Shown piece by piece: positions 23,950 to 35,800 of a DNA stretch of 64,000 nucleotides (position 1 is its first letter; every line of letters starts with the position of its first letter). Source of the DNA: Asterella californica (taxonomy: Eukaryota > Streptophyta > Marchantiopsida > Marchantiales > Aytoniaceae); the NCBI GenBank assembly GCA_036924285.1, contig JAYKYS010000005.1, positions 8,556,001 to 8,620,000 on the forward strand, written 5' to 3'. The position numbers and the translations under genes are program-made. The notes under the pieces were generated by a model. That model made no database searches, was not told where the DNA came from, and saw only the letters and a program-made list of their open reading frames with translations.

Positions 23950-25072
23950 ATGGAACCGCAACCTCCAAACGCAGAGTTGGTGATGCAGGAATTTATGCAA
24001 GGCATGCTAATCGAATTTTGGGAGATGAAGATGACGGTTGAAGCACTACATTACAAAATGTTGAACCTCGAGGGTCAGAGTATGACAGACGTTGGAAAGA
24101 GAAGATCATCTCAAGGAGTACCGATGGTGGGAGAGCAAGCTGCACCAAGAGAATCCGTGACACAAATTGTTAGAGCTCTAGTCGATGATGAAGATGTCCT
24201 GTTACTACGAATGAAGAAGATATATAACATTGAACCGTACAATGATCAACGAATCATGAGAGTAGTCGAGAATTGGATTTCTTGGATGAATCGATATTTG
24301 CGACTTTTCAGTACGCAAATCACGGATCACGTAACTCTGGAGTGTTTGCTTGTGGATACTTGAACGATAAAGCTCACACGTGGTATGATGCATGAGAGAG
24401 ATCGATGTTGAGGAAAAAGAGAACAGTAACATGGACTGCAATGCAAGAAGATCTGTTGAAGAATTTCTAATCTGTGGATTCTATGCAAATGGCTCGAACG
24501 AGGATGTGGGGATTGAAACAGAAGGGAAGCGTTCAAGAGTATGTAGAAGCCTTCATCGACTTGCAAGTTGCAATCACTGATATGAATCCAGCAGAGGCTC
24601 TTGATAATTTCAAGAGGGGGTTGAAGAAAAGAATCCGATAAGAAGTAATGGTGCAAAATCCACTCACGATTTTTGAAACCATCGCTTGCACTCAAAGAAT
24701 TGTTGGAGCATTAGGAGGAGAAGTGATGATTCCACCAAATCACCAGAATCGATCTGAAATCCCGTATGCAAACGATCCGACACCCATAGAGCTAGGCAAC
24801 ATCTGTTATCAGCCACGACAGTTTCAAGGTGAAGATCGTCGAGGACGATCAGAAGAAAGACGTCAAGGAGCTCCTAGAGGAGAAGGTGTCAGGAATGCTG
24901 CACCTCAACCCGAGCAACGTTGATGTTACAACTGCGGATGATTCGGTCACATAGCTGCAAATTGTCAAAATCGTTTTCCTAGAGATCCAAGACCTCCATA
25001 TCGTCAACCTCTGAACGAGACGAAAGGAAATGAAGAAGTCGAGGTAAGACTGAGAAACGAAGAACACCAATA
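23950..25072 (+). pseudogene. gag (capsid and CCHC nucleocapsid), broken
   Basis: Starts with MEPQPPNAELVMQEFMQ at 23950. The capsid region continues with in-frame stops near 24361, 24392, 24468 and 24640 and recognisable blocks (VQEYVEAFIDLQ, LTIFETIACTQRI). An Arg/Gly/Gln-rich tail leads to one zinc knuckle (about 24923-24967) of the form C-x2-C-x4-H-x4-C, with a TGA inside the spacer. This is the structural protein that would package element RNA. Confidence 0.85.
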
Positions 25073-25187
25073 AATGCACCTCGCGGTCTTACTAGTGCAA
25101 GGAGAGAGAAGAAAGGAGAGGGAAGGAAAAAGAGATTGACAAAAAAATAATGCGCAATTGATTGTCACGGATGGAGTCTTGGAAGGG

Positions 25188-25433
25188 ACCTAGGTGAGAG
25201 TACTAATCGATCCTGGTGCAACAGAGGACTTTTTGTCTCGATCGACTACTATGAAGTTGGGAATGGAATTAGAAAGTGATAAGAGTAAAGAGGTGGAACT
25301 ACCCAATGGACAAACTGAGAAGATTGAATCTCTACCTCGAAAGATAAAACTTACTGTAGGCGAATATCGCAAAGATATTGAGTGGCGAGTGATCAAATTA
25401 GTCCATTATGATGTTATATTGGATATGTCGTAG
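25188..25433 (+). pseudogene. Chromovirus protease (retropepsin-like)
   Basis: VLIDPGATEDFLS carries the active-site region, with DPG in place of the usual DSG. It ends with DVILDMS and a stop where ILGMDW is usual. A TAG lies just upstream at about 25189. It is likely inactive. Confidence 0.8.
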
Positions 25434-25532
25434 ATGGAGCAGTATAATCTCGAAGTGGATTGACGAAGAAAAGTGGTGAAAACCAAACAGTGGAAAATCT
25501 TCGGAGATAGAGTGAGATCTTGAAGACAGAAC

Positions 25533-26530
25533 TTGCCTTTGTATGTAATAGATACGAGTGCTATACGTAATAGCGATGTCTGTTTTCTAGATTTAATAAG
25601 AGAGGTCTCGAGTGCTCGACTCGACGGACAGATTCTAGAAAGCTTGACAGATGTGATAGCAAAATATGGAGATGTCTTTCTCGATGATCTTCCTTCAGGG
25701 CTACCATCAAAACGAAAGATTGATCACAAAATCGAGGTGATTCCAAAGAGCACTCCTCCTTGTAAGACCCCATACAGACTAGCACCACATGAATTGGAGG
25801 AGTGCAAGTCACAAATCGAGGAGATGTTGCAGAAAGAGTTTATCCAGCTCAACGTGTCACCATATGGAGCTCCAATCTTTTTTGTGAAGAAAAACGATAA
25901 CAGCCTATGGATGTGCATCGATTATCGAACACTCTTTCAACAAACGGTGAAGAATAAGTATCCACTAGATGGATGACTTGTTCGACCAACTCGAAGGAGC
26001 TAAGTATTTCACGAAGCTAGACTTACGGAGCGGGTATAACCAGATTTGAATTGCTGAAGACTGCTTTTCAAACAAGATATGATCACTTCGAATACTTAGT
26101 GATGCCATTTGGTCTCACAAATGCACCAGCGACATTCATGGATCTGATGAATGACATATTCCGCCCTTACTTAGACAGATCAGTCGTTGTATTTCTTGAC
26201 GACATCCTAGTCTATAGCAAGACTATGAAGGAACATGTGCACCATTTGAGAGAGATTCTCCAAGTACTCCGCCAAAATAAATTCTATGTCAAAATTTCAA
26301 AATGTGAATTTGACAAGACGGAGTTGGATTACTTAGGGCACAGAATGAGTGCAGAAGGCATACAAGTAATGACAGATAAAATAGTTGTCATCCAACAATG
26401 GAAGGCTCTAGAAGATCAGACTCAACTTAAGAGCTTCCTGGGATTGACAAGATTTTATCGTAGATTTGTTAAGCATTTTACCAAGCTTGCACAACCACTA
26501 ACTGCTCTGTTAGGCAAAGGAAAGAAATAG
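25533..26530 (+). pseudogene. Chromovirus reverse transcriptase
   Basis: The finger region is read from 25533 ([32 protein letters not shown]). A frameshift follows at about 25970 and an in-frame stop near 26047. The palm is intact in 26051-26530, with [10 protein letters not shown] and the catalytic [12 protein letters not shown] (two adjacent Asp), then [10 protein letters not shown] and the thumb [12 protein letters not shown]. It ends in a TAG at 26528-26530. Confidence 0.92.
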
Positions 26531-26990
26531 ATGTGGAGAACAGCACAAGAAGTAGGTTTTCAAGCACTGAAGACCGAACTACTACATGCTCTGATTCTCA
26601 AGTGGTACGACCCGAAGAAACTTATCAAGTTAGCAACGGATGCATCAAGCACGGCAGTAGGGACGATGTTGCAGTAGGAATGGAATGATGGTTAACATCC
26701 AATTGCATACTTCTCTCGAAAGTTGTTACTAGCAGAACAAAACTACCACACCACCGAAAGAGAAGAATTGGTAATAGTCCTCGTCACGAAGCATTGGAAG
26801 CACTATCTAGGGGAGAAGGCTTTTGTGATCGAGACAGACCACAAACCTTTGGTCTATTTGGAGACGTAGAATGATATCTCAAAGAGACAAATCCGTTGGA
26901 CAGAATGGAAACAACGATTCAACATGACCATCACGTATGTTGGGGGCAAAGCAAATTACGGATGCATTAACCTGCATGCCTAATATGCAT
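26531..26990 (+). pseudogene. Chromovirus RNase H
   Basis: The same frame continues after the TAG. LATDASSTAVGTML holds the first catalytic Asp, then PIAYFSRKL, YHTTEREELV and ETDHKPLVYLET. Stops occur at about 26676, 26692 and 26867. It would degrade RNA in RNA:DNA hybrids during reverse transcription. Confidence 0.85.
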
Positions 26991-27139
26991 AATATAGTCT
27001 CTGAAGACAAGGTGAATTTTGACTTCTGGACAAAATTGATCGAGAGCACGAGATCGGATGCACAGATTGTAACACCAAACCTTCAAGAACCATCACCCAC
27101 AACCATGATTTGGTATTACATGAATGGAAGTTATGGATC

Positions 27140-27901
27140 CTAGACGATCCAGAACTACGCACCATCATACTAACTGAATGTCACGATTCAGTCATTGCAT
27201 GACACATGTGGACAGAAAAGACACTAGAAGCAATCCAACGAGTGTCCTATTGACCCAAGATGGCAGAGGATGTTGCAATATACACTCGGAGTTGTGCAAT
27301 GTGTCAACAAAATAAGGCTACAAATCAAGCATCCTCTGATCTTCTTCAACCCCTCTCGATCCCTTCCAAACATTGAGAACATGTTAATATGGACTTAGTG
27401 TGTGAACTACCCATGACTAGTTTCGGTTTTGACTCCATAGTCGTCTTCGTCGATAAGCTCAGCAAGATGATCCACCTTCGATCAACCATGAAAGACGTCT
27501 CAACACCGCAACTTGCCCAATTATATTTGAACACCATTTTTGCTCAGCACGGTCTGTCTGTCTTGGGTGCTTATAACAGAAAGAGGTCCTCAGTTTACTA
27601 GCCTATTTTGGAGAACCCTATTTGGTCTGTTCAAAACCAAATTTGCCAAGTCTACTGCTTAGCACCCACAAATCGATGGACGAACTGAATAAGTCAATCG
27701 CACAATTGAAAACATGTTACAAGCCTTTACTTTGGAGGAGCAAGCGAAGTGAGACACTCTACTTCCTTTGGTAGAATTTGCTTACAACAACTCACTCAAT
27801 GCATCTACCTGTGAAACGTCTTTTATCTCATGTACGGAGAACATCCTCTCACACCACCAAGTTTGACATGATTCGGTACTTCATCGTCAATCAACACCAA
27901 A
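27140..27901 (+). pseudogene. Chromovirus integrase (zinc-binding and catalytic core)
   Basis: A zinc-binding HHCC remnant (ending CAMCQQNK) precedes the catalytic core: MDLVCELPMTSFGFDSIVVFVDK holds the first acidic residue and HPQIDGRTE the last part. There are many stops (for example about 27199, 27251, 27660 and 27688) and a frameshift near 27570-27600. Part of this region (27343-27436) is duplicated at 22972-23065. Confidence 0.85.
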
Positions 27902-28489
27902 GTGGATGTTGTCAATGAATTCGTTGCACGAATTCAACAAGGAGTGGAAAAAGCTAAGGTGAAACTACAAGTTGTTCAGAATCGACAAAAGCAATATGCC
28001 GATAGACACTGTCGGTATGAAGAATTCATAATTGGTGATCAAGTTTGGTTATCCACAATTGGTTTGATCGGTTGCCTTACTTTGATCGGCAGTCGTAAAT
28101 TCAACCCTCGCTTCATCAGGTCTTTCTCTGTTATTCGTAGAATTGGAACAGTGGCATATCAACTCGAACTTCCATCCCACATGAAGATTCATCTGGTTTT
28201 TCATGTGTCTTTATTACGGCGATATACTCCACGACCTCATCAATTTGACAACTCGCAAGAGTCACGACCTCTCCCTCAAATTATCGATGACAAGGAAGAG
28301 TTTGAAGTGGAACACATCTTAAAAAAACGTGTTCGTGGGACTCGTCATCAACGGGTAGATTATTTGGTCAACCAATCTTGCACACGCTCCACTCATAGTG
28401 AAAGCTTTCGAACAGCAGTTGATCAACAAGGACGTTGCTTCTTAAAAGGGAAGAGGATTGTAATAAGTAGAGCTCTACTTATCAACTAG
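27902..28489 (+). pseudogene. Integrase C-terminus with GPY/F-like module and chromodomain
   Basis: A 195-codon open frame. RNRQKQYADRHCRYEEF and SFSVIRRIGTVAYQLELP match the GPY/F region of Ty3/gypsy integrases. At 28295-28370, EEFEVEHILKKRVRG followed by RVDYLV matches the start and middle of a chromodomain, the module that steers chromovirus integration to heterochromatin. The aromatic KW position after YLV is lost, so the domain end is diverged or frameshifted. Confidence 0.82.
28443..28458 (+). promoter_or_regulatory. Polypurine tract
   Basis: AAAAGGGAAGAGGA lies just before the 3' LTR start. It is the expected plus-strand primer site. Confidence 0.8.
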
Positions 28490-28907
28490 AGGGGAAATAG
28501 GTTTGGTAGAAGTCTTTGATATAAGAATTAGTTACGGCTAAGTTGACCTGAGAATACGTGCAGCAAAATAGTACTTCTATCAATAGACGGTTGCAAGAAA
28601 CTTCCAGAAGGAAGTTTCTAGAAGGAAGCTTCGAGAACTTTCTAGCCAGTAAACTTCCAAAAGGAATTTTTTGGAAAGAATTTTTGAGAACTTTCCAGCG
28701 AGCTCTTACGTGGCTAATTCTGAACCCTCTAGATGTTGTTTCAGATCTAAGGTTGTATGTAAGCCACGTCAGCGATCCTTGTGCTCACTTTGAGAGGTCA
28801 ACATTGGTCGTGAGCCTATCATGTACTATTCCTTTCACTGTATAAAGGATGTGAATGCACCTCCATGTGCATTTGGGTTTTGAGTTCACTCTAGCGCCCA
28901 TCTTACA
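28459..28907 (+). repeat. Chromovirus LTR copy 3 (3' LTR)
   Basis: 449 bp, TGTAATAAG to CATCTTACA, with TG..CA ends. TATAAAGG is at 28841. It contains a heat shock element block at 28597-28642 and a second, more degenerate copy after it. It is the best-preserved LTR in the window. Confidence 0.9.
28597..28642 (+). promoter_or_regulatory. Heat shock element cluster in the 3' LTR
   Basis: GAAACTTCCAGAA (28597-28609), TTCTAGAA (28616-28623) and TTCGAGAACTTTC (28630-28642): two perfect three-unit heat shock elements and one two-unit site, about 200-245 bp upstream of the LTR TATA box. The arrangement matches that in LTR copy 2. Confidence 0.72.
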
Positions 28908-29266
28908 TTTCTCATCTTATGCTCGATGTCTTCTCCTCTCCTCAACCCAATATCTCGCTTCATATTCTAATATAAGATGGACATCAATAATTCCATGCAA
29001 ACATAATCGACCATCGGTAGTAAGAAAGAAAATGGTTCCACCATAATAGCATGTGTTATCTCCTCACCAAACATATGAATGAGTTGTATTTTTATTGTCA
29101 CCTTCTCCACTATATGAATTATCATTTTCATCACTTGCTAGCTGATTTTTGCATGAAAATGAAAGCTTCTCTATTTTGACTCATTGTTCCTCTCTCAACC
29201 TTCTAGACGTAAATGCAAGCAGTGCGATCATGTCTCCACACTCGTGCTCCTTTGACAAACCTTCTT

Positions 29267-29316
29267 ATTGATCTAGGTCTTGAAGAAGATGAACCAACTT
29301 CAAGACCTAGATCAAT
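29267..29316. repeat. Perfect 19-bp hairpin with a 12-base loop
   Basis: ATTGATCTAGGTCTTGAAG (29267-29285) is perfectly inverted at 29298-29316. It is flanked by AT-rich debris. It may be a small foldback or a hairpin transcript source. Confidence 0.75.
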
Positions 29317-29356
29317 AGAACTCCTTCTCTCACGAGTATTCTCTCTTGAATCTCAC

Positions 29357-29401
29357 TGGATAACTTGTAGCATAGTGCCCCAACCCTCTACAAAAGTAGC
29401 A
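29357..29401 (-). pseudogene. Possible remnant of a retroelement CCHC zinc knuckle
   Basis: Minus-strand translation reads CYFCRGLGHYATSYP. This fits C-x2-C-x4-H-x4-C except that the last Cys is Tyr (one base change). It is in a Lys/Arg-rich context, as in gag. It is on the opposite strand to the two elements upstream, so it would be a third, very decayed element. Confidence 0.4.
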
Positions 29402-32400
29402 CCACTGTTTTATCCTCGACTTCCTTTTAGAATAGTCTTGTTCTTTTATCTTTGTTCTTTTTTTAAAATTTGACCTTTATCTCTCTAGAACATTCATCCA
29501 CACCCACTATGACGTCAAGATTTTGAGGAAGGTTCTTAAACTTCACTATCCATTCTTTTTGACACTCCTTGATCTTGACTTAAATTCGACCCCATGTATT
29601 TTTTGATTGATTGGACAACTCAACATCGGGTAGTGATGTCTTGAGTTCTGTAGCTCCAAAATGAGTGATCTTTGAATTGACGATTAGGTCATGAGCTCCT
29701 CTGGTCTATCACAAAGTTTCAAAGACGTCTTGAAAATTAGATTTTTAATTGCAACGATGAAATAGAGGGGTTGTGAAGTGATCTCTTATCTTTCTTTTCT
29801 TTGTATTTTGAAGTCGTTATGCTATATCTTTATAAAAAATATGTTCTTCATTTTCTACGTCTCCATAAGAGTTCTTGCTTAGAATGAGAGAGTGACATGA
29901 GTGTGTTTGAGAGTTATAGTTAGCTATATCTTCATAGTTCTATGATATGCGTCATCACAGGTCACCAGAGGTTAATCCTAGGTGAGAGACAAGACCGATA
30001 ATAAGCTTCAGGGTAATATTTTTTGTTCCGTTATCAAGATCTCACTAAGAGATTTGAGAGATATATTTCCAATGAAATTTTATATTGAGAGTACTCTTAT
30101 AGAGGCTAGAGCTATTGCCATGCTAGAGACCTTAGAGCCATTCGTGCATCTCATTGTCATGTACAATGCATTTGATGTTATCTTGCATATTTTATACACA
30201 TAAGACTTAGAATTAATGAAAGAGAATGTGTTAAGTCAAAGATAGATGTGTCTATCTTTGACTCTGTTCTAATCATTTGAATCCTTCTAGAAGCATAAAA
30301 TAATATTTGAAAAACAATCTTAGATTGCTCTCTATAGGACAAAGTACTAACACCTAATTAAGCAAAAAATATCAACAATACTCTTGATTGTTTGATCTTA
30401 AGCTTCTACAACCAATAAAGTTAAGTCACGAATACGACAAGAGGGTATTATTCACCTACTTGTCATCTTATGCACCACAAAACAAAATAGTAGTTTTCAC
30501 ATTTATAATATTCTAATATTTATCCATAAAGACAGTCACCTCTAACCATTACTAATCATAGTTACATTTCATTAACTTATAGTGTCGTCTAGTCTTGGGA
30601 CTTTAATTAAAAGACTTCACACACTTTGTTATTTACTAATATAACTTGACAAAAATTTAACACTATGCAACCCTTAGGTGTTACACATCAACTTTCGTGT
30701 GTCTTATTTGTTTCATGTTTTTAGCAGAGAACAACATGTCAACTTCTTGGAACAACATGGACGTAAACTAATGGAGAAAAATATGACCTTAATGCAATGT
30801 ACACTTTTTGGTATAGACAAAAATTTAACCAATGATTATTGGACGATATCAAATATGTCGTCTATGCACCATTATGCTTCATGGGACATGAGTAAATTTG
30901 TATTTCAAGCGATAAAAAACAACATATCAATTGTCAAAACGTTAGGATACTAAGATCTTCATCAACATGTGGATTGGAGAACTTAAGCAATATCGATTGT
31001 TTTTGTGTTTTGCTATCGTCTTGAATGACTTTCATTTAGAGCACCGGCACGAGTTATGTTATATGATTTTCAATATTATTGCATATTATTTTGCTTATCA
31101 ACAATCTATTCTTATAGAGGTGGAGCAAAATATTGATCGAAACGTAAATTTTCTTGACAAGTCGAAAATAACATATCAAAACATGTTATTTTTGTCTTGT
31201 CTCACTCTAATCTGAGCTCTTGTTCGTATTAGATGGTTTTCAATTTTCATTCGGTCAATTTTTGCATCTCATATATTATCTAGGTCATGAATTGTGATAT
31301 AGTTTCTACTAGAAACATTTAGTCATATTGGTTGCGATACAATATTGAAAATAGAAAGAATTACATTTTAAACACGAACGCACAGAAATCTCCAACACTG
31401 TCCTCAATTAGAAAAATCATATGACACACACGTAGCTCTTCAACTCCAAAACATAGATCTCAAATCTCACGTTTCAAAAACTCATAACGTGAAAATAATA
31501 TGTTTGTGCGAAACATTCACGCATTCATCTATAAATTTCTCAACTTTTATTCAAAGGGTTAGTTTACATTTTACATGTATCTCTTTTACTCATCTCTGCA
31601 CTCAATCATAATTTCTTTGATGCCTCAACTGTCTATAGTAAAAAAATATTCTCTCTGTAAGCTCTTTAAATCCCTTGATCTATCTCTTTTATGATAATGA
31701 ATGACAAACTTTAACAACCGCTATACATCTCCCTCGAGAGGATTTTTCTCATCTCTACGTGACGTATCTCTCACTTAACAAGTGTTGAAAGATGTCTACA
31801 AATAGATGATACCACACAAAAATCATAAGAGAAAATCTATCAAGTAACATTTTTGTACGTGTCAGAATAACTAAATACACATAGTCATGGCTCTAAATGT
31901 GCAAAAACTTGTCGAGTTGATCATACAATTAATGTGATCACATCACTACAATAAGATAACATATGTGTTTACGAACGAATTCTGTAGAGTGTGGATTGTG
32001 GATGATCTAGAGAATATTTCCATAGACAAGTTGTCCGGATAGAAACTCATGACTACAAATCCGGATATATTGTAATGCGTTGTACAACATCTAAGAGTAG
32101 CAAAATCTTAGAGCACTTGTCCATTCAAATCATGAGTTGATTGGGTGAAACTCTTGTTAGATTGAAATTTATGTTATCACTTCAAAGTACAGGATTAGCT
32201 AGATTTCTATACATTTCTATACATTAAGATTTTGGTGTAATAAATGAATATAAATTCATCTAAAAGTTACAATAAATAGTGTATGTATCAAACATACACT
32301 TTTGTATTTTGTTACAGAAAAGGTTATGTTAAATTGCACTGTATATAATATTGACCATTTTGTCAATACAAAATTACATATATTGGATTGTGTAATTATT

Positions 32401-32847
32401 CCTGAGTCTAAATTAGATGAAAATTTAATGCTATCATAAAAGAAAACATAAATCCTCAACAAAAAATATAATCAAATTCATTGTTAATCACACTATATTA
32501 CTTGCACTGCGATTCTGCAAATTCACTGAATTAGTGTACATGCACTAATTCGAAGTGAATGGTGCAGGGCTCAAACCCTAAATCCGGTTTTCTGTTTTGC
32601 GGGGTGAGGTTTGTGAGTGCAAATGCGACTCGGTTTCTTGTGCCCCCAGTTATTCAGTGTGCCTTGGGCGTTCGGTACCGTTCTCTAACGCAGTGGTTCG
32701 TCGACTGTCTCTGCCCAATACGTGCATCAGCGGTTTGTCGATGAATCTCACCAACGCACTGTCAGTCATCTTCTATGTCTGCATACTAGATCTCGCCCGT
32801 CAGTGGATGTCTCACAGCTTCATCCCGCGTTCGCTCCGTTCGTCGCC

Positions 32848-35800
32848 ATGGCAGCTACCCTTCCATCTGCGCTCTCCTCATCCCTGCGTTCCGCTGCACT
32901 TCTGCTAGTACCTCGTTTCGAACTCTTCTCCTCCTTCTCTCCGTACACGATAAGGATGCCAGCGGAACAGATGAAGTACAGGCTCCTTGTACATTTATGC
33001 CATTCTGTCAGAAAGGGTAATTGTCGGCAGTTGCATGGAGCTGCCGTTTTCAGTTCTGAATACACTGAAGCCGATCAAGCGGCAACTGCCCCATGGCCAA
33101 CGGTGAGACGGCCTGTATTAGAAACATTGCTGAAAAGTTATGCGCATCATCCCACTGTCGTCCAGCCTCTCATCTTGCATGGACCCCGCGGTGTGGGCAA
33201 GCGTACTCTCACTGAAGGTGAGACTTTCCTGTTCCAAGAAGTTCTTGCCCACACTCGGGATGTTTTCATTCGCAGTGCCACATTCGGAGTGCTGTCAAAG
33301 ATCTGAATGAATTGAATTTGTGTGCAGAGTTAAGGAAGGAATGGAGCAAGCCTCCACACGTAGTTGCTTATGTGAACCTTTCTTCTAGTGAAGAACAACT
33401 CACATGGTTTGAAGGTAATGAGATCACTTCAAGAAGCATTGAAGCTGCTGACAGAGGTGAAACTGAGAACTCCACGAATTTAGGGACTATACGGAACAAG
33501 GTTGAAGAGGGACTTGAGAATCTCGCTGGTAAAGCTGTCGAGAAGGGCTTTTTGAAAAGTGATGATGTCTTAGACATTCTGTTGCACTATTATGCTATAG
33601 ATGGTGCGTTGAGTGAGTTCCTACGTAGACATGGCAAAGAACCAGATGTTATCGAAGACCTTATGAGCTCAGGGAACACGAACGACATGTGGAATGCAGC
33701 AATGCAGCAAGTGAGAAAGCAATTCGTCTCGGACTCCGGTACTGGTGGACTGTTGAACTATCCTGGTAGCACTCAGACGTCAGTCAGTCAAGCAGGTTAT
33801 GCTGGTCTCCACACGCTAGAGAAACCCAAGTCTAAAAAACTCGTCAGAGAGAACGCCATCCTGTCTTTAGCTCTAGCACAGCAGCTCTTCAAGATCCACG
33901 AGACGTGGAGAACCCCTAGTAAGGACCAGCTCCTTAAGAAAGGAATCATTGCCAAAGTACCGGCAGATGCTGGTACCAGCTATTCTGTTCTGCTCGTAAG
34001 ACTCATCTCCGGCAGTGTCGAAGAAGGAAAATTTCAGGTATTGAATTTGAGTGTGAACACATTCGATTGAGTCCAGTTTCCGAAACTAGCTGTTGTTGAT
34101 GCGTATTTCTGTTCGCAGTCATCTCCACTTTTTAAACCTCATATACACCTCGAGAACTGAGAGTTCTGCTTTAAGGTGGGCAGCCGAAGTTGATAATCAA
34201 CAATCTAGACTTGATGCGCAAAGCGGCTCCAGAAAATCCTGAAGATAGCCTTCATGGTGCTCTGTATCATGACAGTCTGCTTATGCAAGTGTCGAAGTTG
34301 GGTTTCGAATATGGTTGCATTCCAATTATTGCGGTCTCATCAGACAGGTACTTTTCTTCCTCTTTGTCAAAGAATGTTACACTATCGTCTAGTGTTGGCT
34401 CTAGCTTGGGCGCTCTTGCAAGCTGGTCCTGTGTATAACGAGCAAAAATGTTTACACAAACCGTGCAGCTACTACTCATCGCAGCTCTTCGACGATTATC
34501 GAGACGAAAATGCTTTCATATCTCAAGAGGTATTTGACATTCTCACGGATCGGAGAAGCATGTACAGGTTTATCACTTAGAAAGTAAATGAAAATCATAG
34601 AGCGAGGTTATGTTGGGAAACGAAAGATATAAGGTGTTCAGGTCAGGGTTTAGAGCCACCCATCCGGTTTTGACTTCGGGATCATGCCCCTGATCATATT
34701 TCAAAGGCAGTTATAACTTGATTGCCTAGGGTGATTATTGTACTTTCAGCCTTATTGGTGCAGCATAGTTTTGGATGCAAGTTAGTACCTAATCACCCAG
34801 TGTCATGGACAGATGCTCGGATGGACTCCCAAGGAGGCTGCGATTCACTTGGTCCCGGCTGTTTTTGAAGAACCTGAGGTAATCTTCATTTAGTTGTGAA
34901 CAGGCTCCAAGGAGTTCGGCGTCTCGTTGTTGAAGGATTGAAGATACAGCTTTCTGGTTTGTGAAGGTCTTAAGCAACTGTACATACTAGTTAGCGGAGC
35001 TAAGCAATAGAATTACTTTTGCTGTATTACTTTCAGAGAAGCGAACTACTCTGTAGATTGATCAGATGGTTGAACGTCGTCGTTGAAGTCGTAGTTGGTT
35101 CGGGCAACAAAGAGCCAGCCAGTCGAACTTCTTTGCACCTTACTTGATGTTCATGTTACAACGTCACTCATTTCGCAGTGGAAAGTTATAAGCGCAGTTC
35201 TGGGATCCAATGTTCGTCACCTTAAAGAGTTGCACTCGATTTGGCACCATCCTTCATTCTTGGAGTAGGTGCACTTTGATTCACATACGTTTCCGGGGTG
35301 CATGTTCGTTTTGCAGATGTTTGATCGTTTTCATATTGTATGATATCTAGACAAATATCCTCGGACAGAAAAAGGGAGGAGATGAGAAGCTTTGTTATTT
35401 TGGATCATTAAAGTTCGAATCGGTCCAAGGGCCTCAGGGTGCACCTCCACTTCTAGGGGATAAACTGAATTTGTGCCCTCGGCTCCTCAGGATGTTGGAA
35501 GAGAATAGCGGGAATGCCATAGAAGATTGCATTGACCTATACCTGGGTTATTTACAGGTAACGTCTTTACTTATCGTTGAATTCAGCTGAGATGCCTAGA
35601 AGTGATTATTGGGAAAGAGGACACCTGGGCTTACTACGGAGCTGCTATCCTCGTTGCATTTGCTCGGTTTACAAAGAAGCTTTCTCTTAGTTCCATCTTC
35701 CAAAGGTATCATTGCTCGCTGCTCTTGTTTCGAACTTTTGGAGTTTGGACGCCGGTACTTTGCTTTTACTGCTTTTACCTAGGTCTCCAGTGCCTCATGG

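Larger units (their letters stand above)
23361..28907 (+). mobile_element. Chromovirus (Ty3/gypsy with chromodomain), long decayed copy: internal region and 3' LTR
   Basis: The order is leader, gag with CCHC zinc knuckle, protease, reverse transcriptase, RNase H, integrase, GPY/F-like module, chromodomain, polypurine tract and 3' LTR. That is the canonical Ty3/gypsy order with the chromovirus C-terminal chromodomain. It is riddled with stops and some frameshifts, so it is not autonomous. Most stops are TGA or TAG at places where Trp, Arg or Gln is expected, which suggests decay of methylated cytosines. Five-base target duplications are not found at the outer ends. Confidence 0.93.
28908..32520. 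other. AT-rich sequence, probably old transposon debris
   Basis: Very AT-rich with only short, motif-poor open frames on both strands. The recognisable items are a 19-bp perfect hairpin (29267-29316) and a minus-strand zinc-knuckle remnant (29401-29357). Two plus-strand open frames (30678-30953, 30967-31215) look like random AT-rich translation. The rest of the older retroelement was not found here. Confidence 0.5.

Noticed and set aside
22245..28907. A simple intact retrotransposon with two LTRs
   Set aside because: A third, truncated LTR, a repeated leader and a displaced integrase fragment are present, and coding regions are full of stops.
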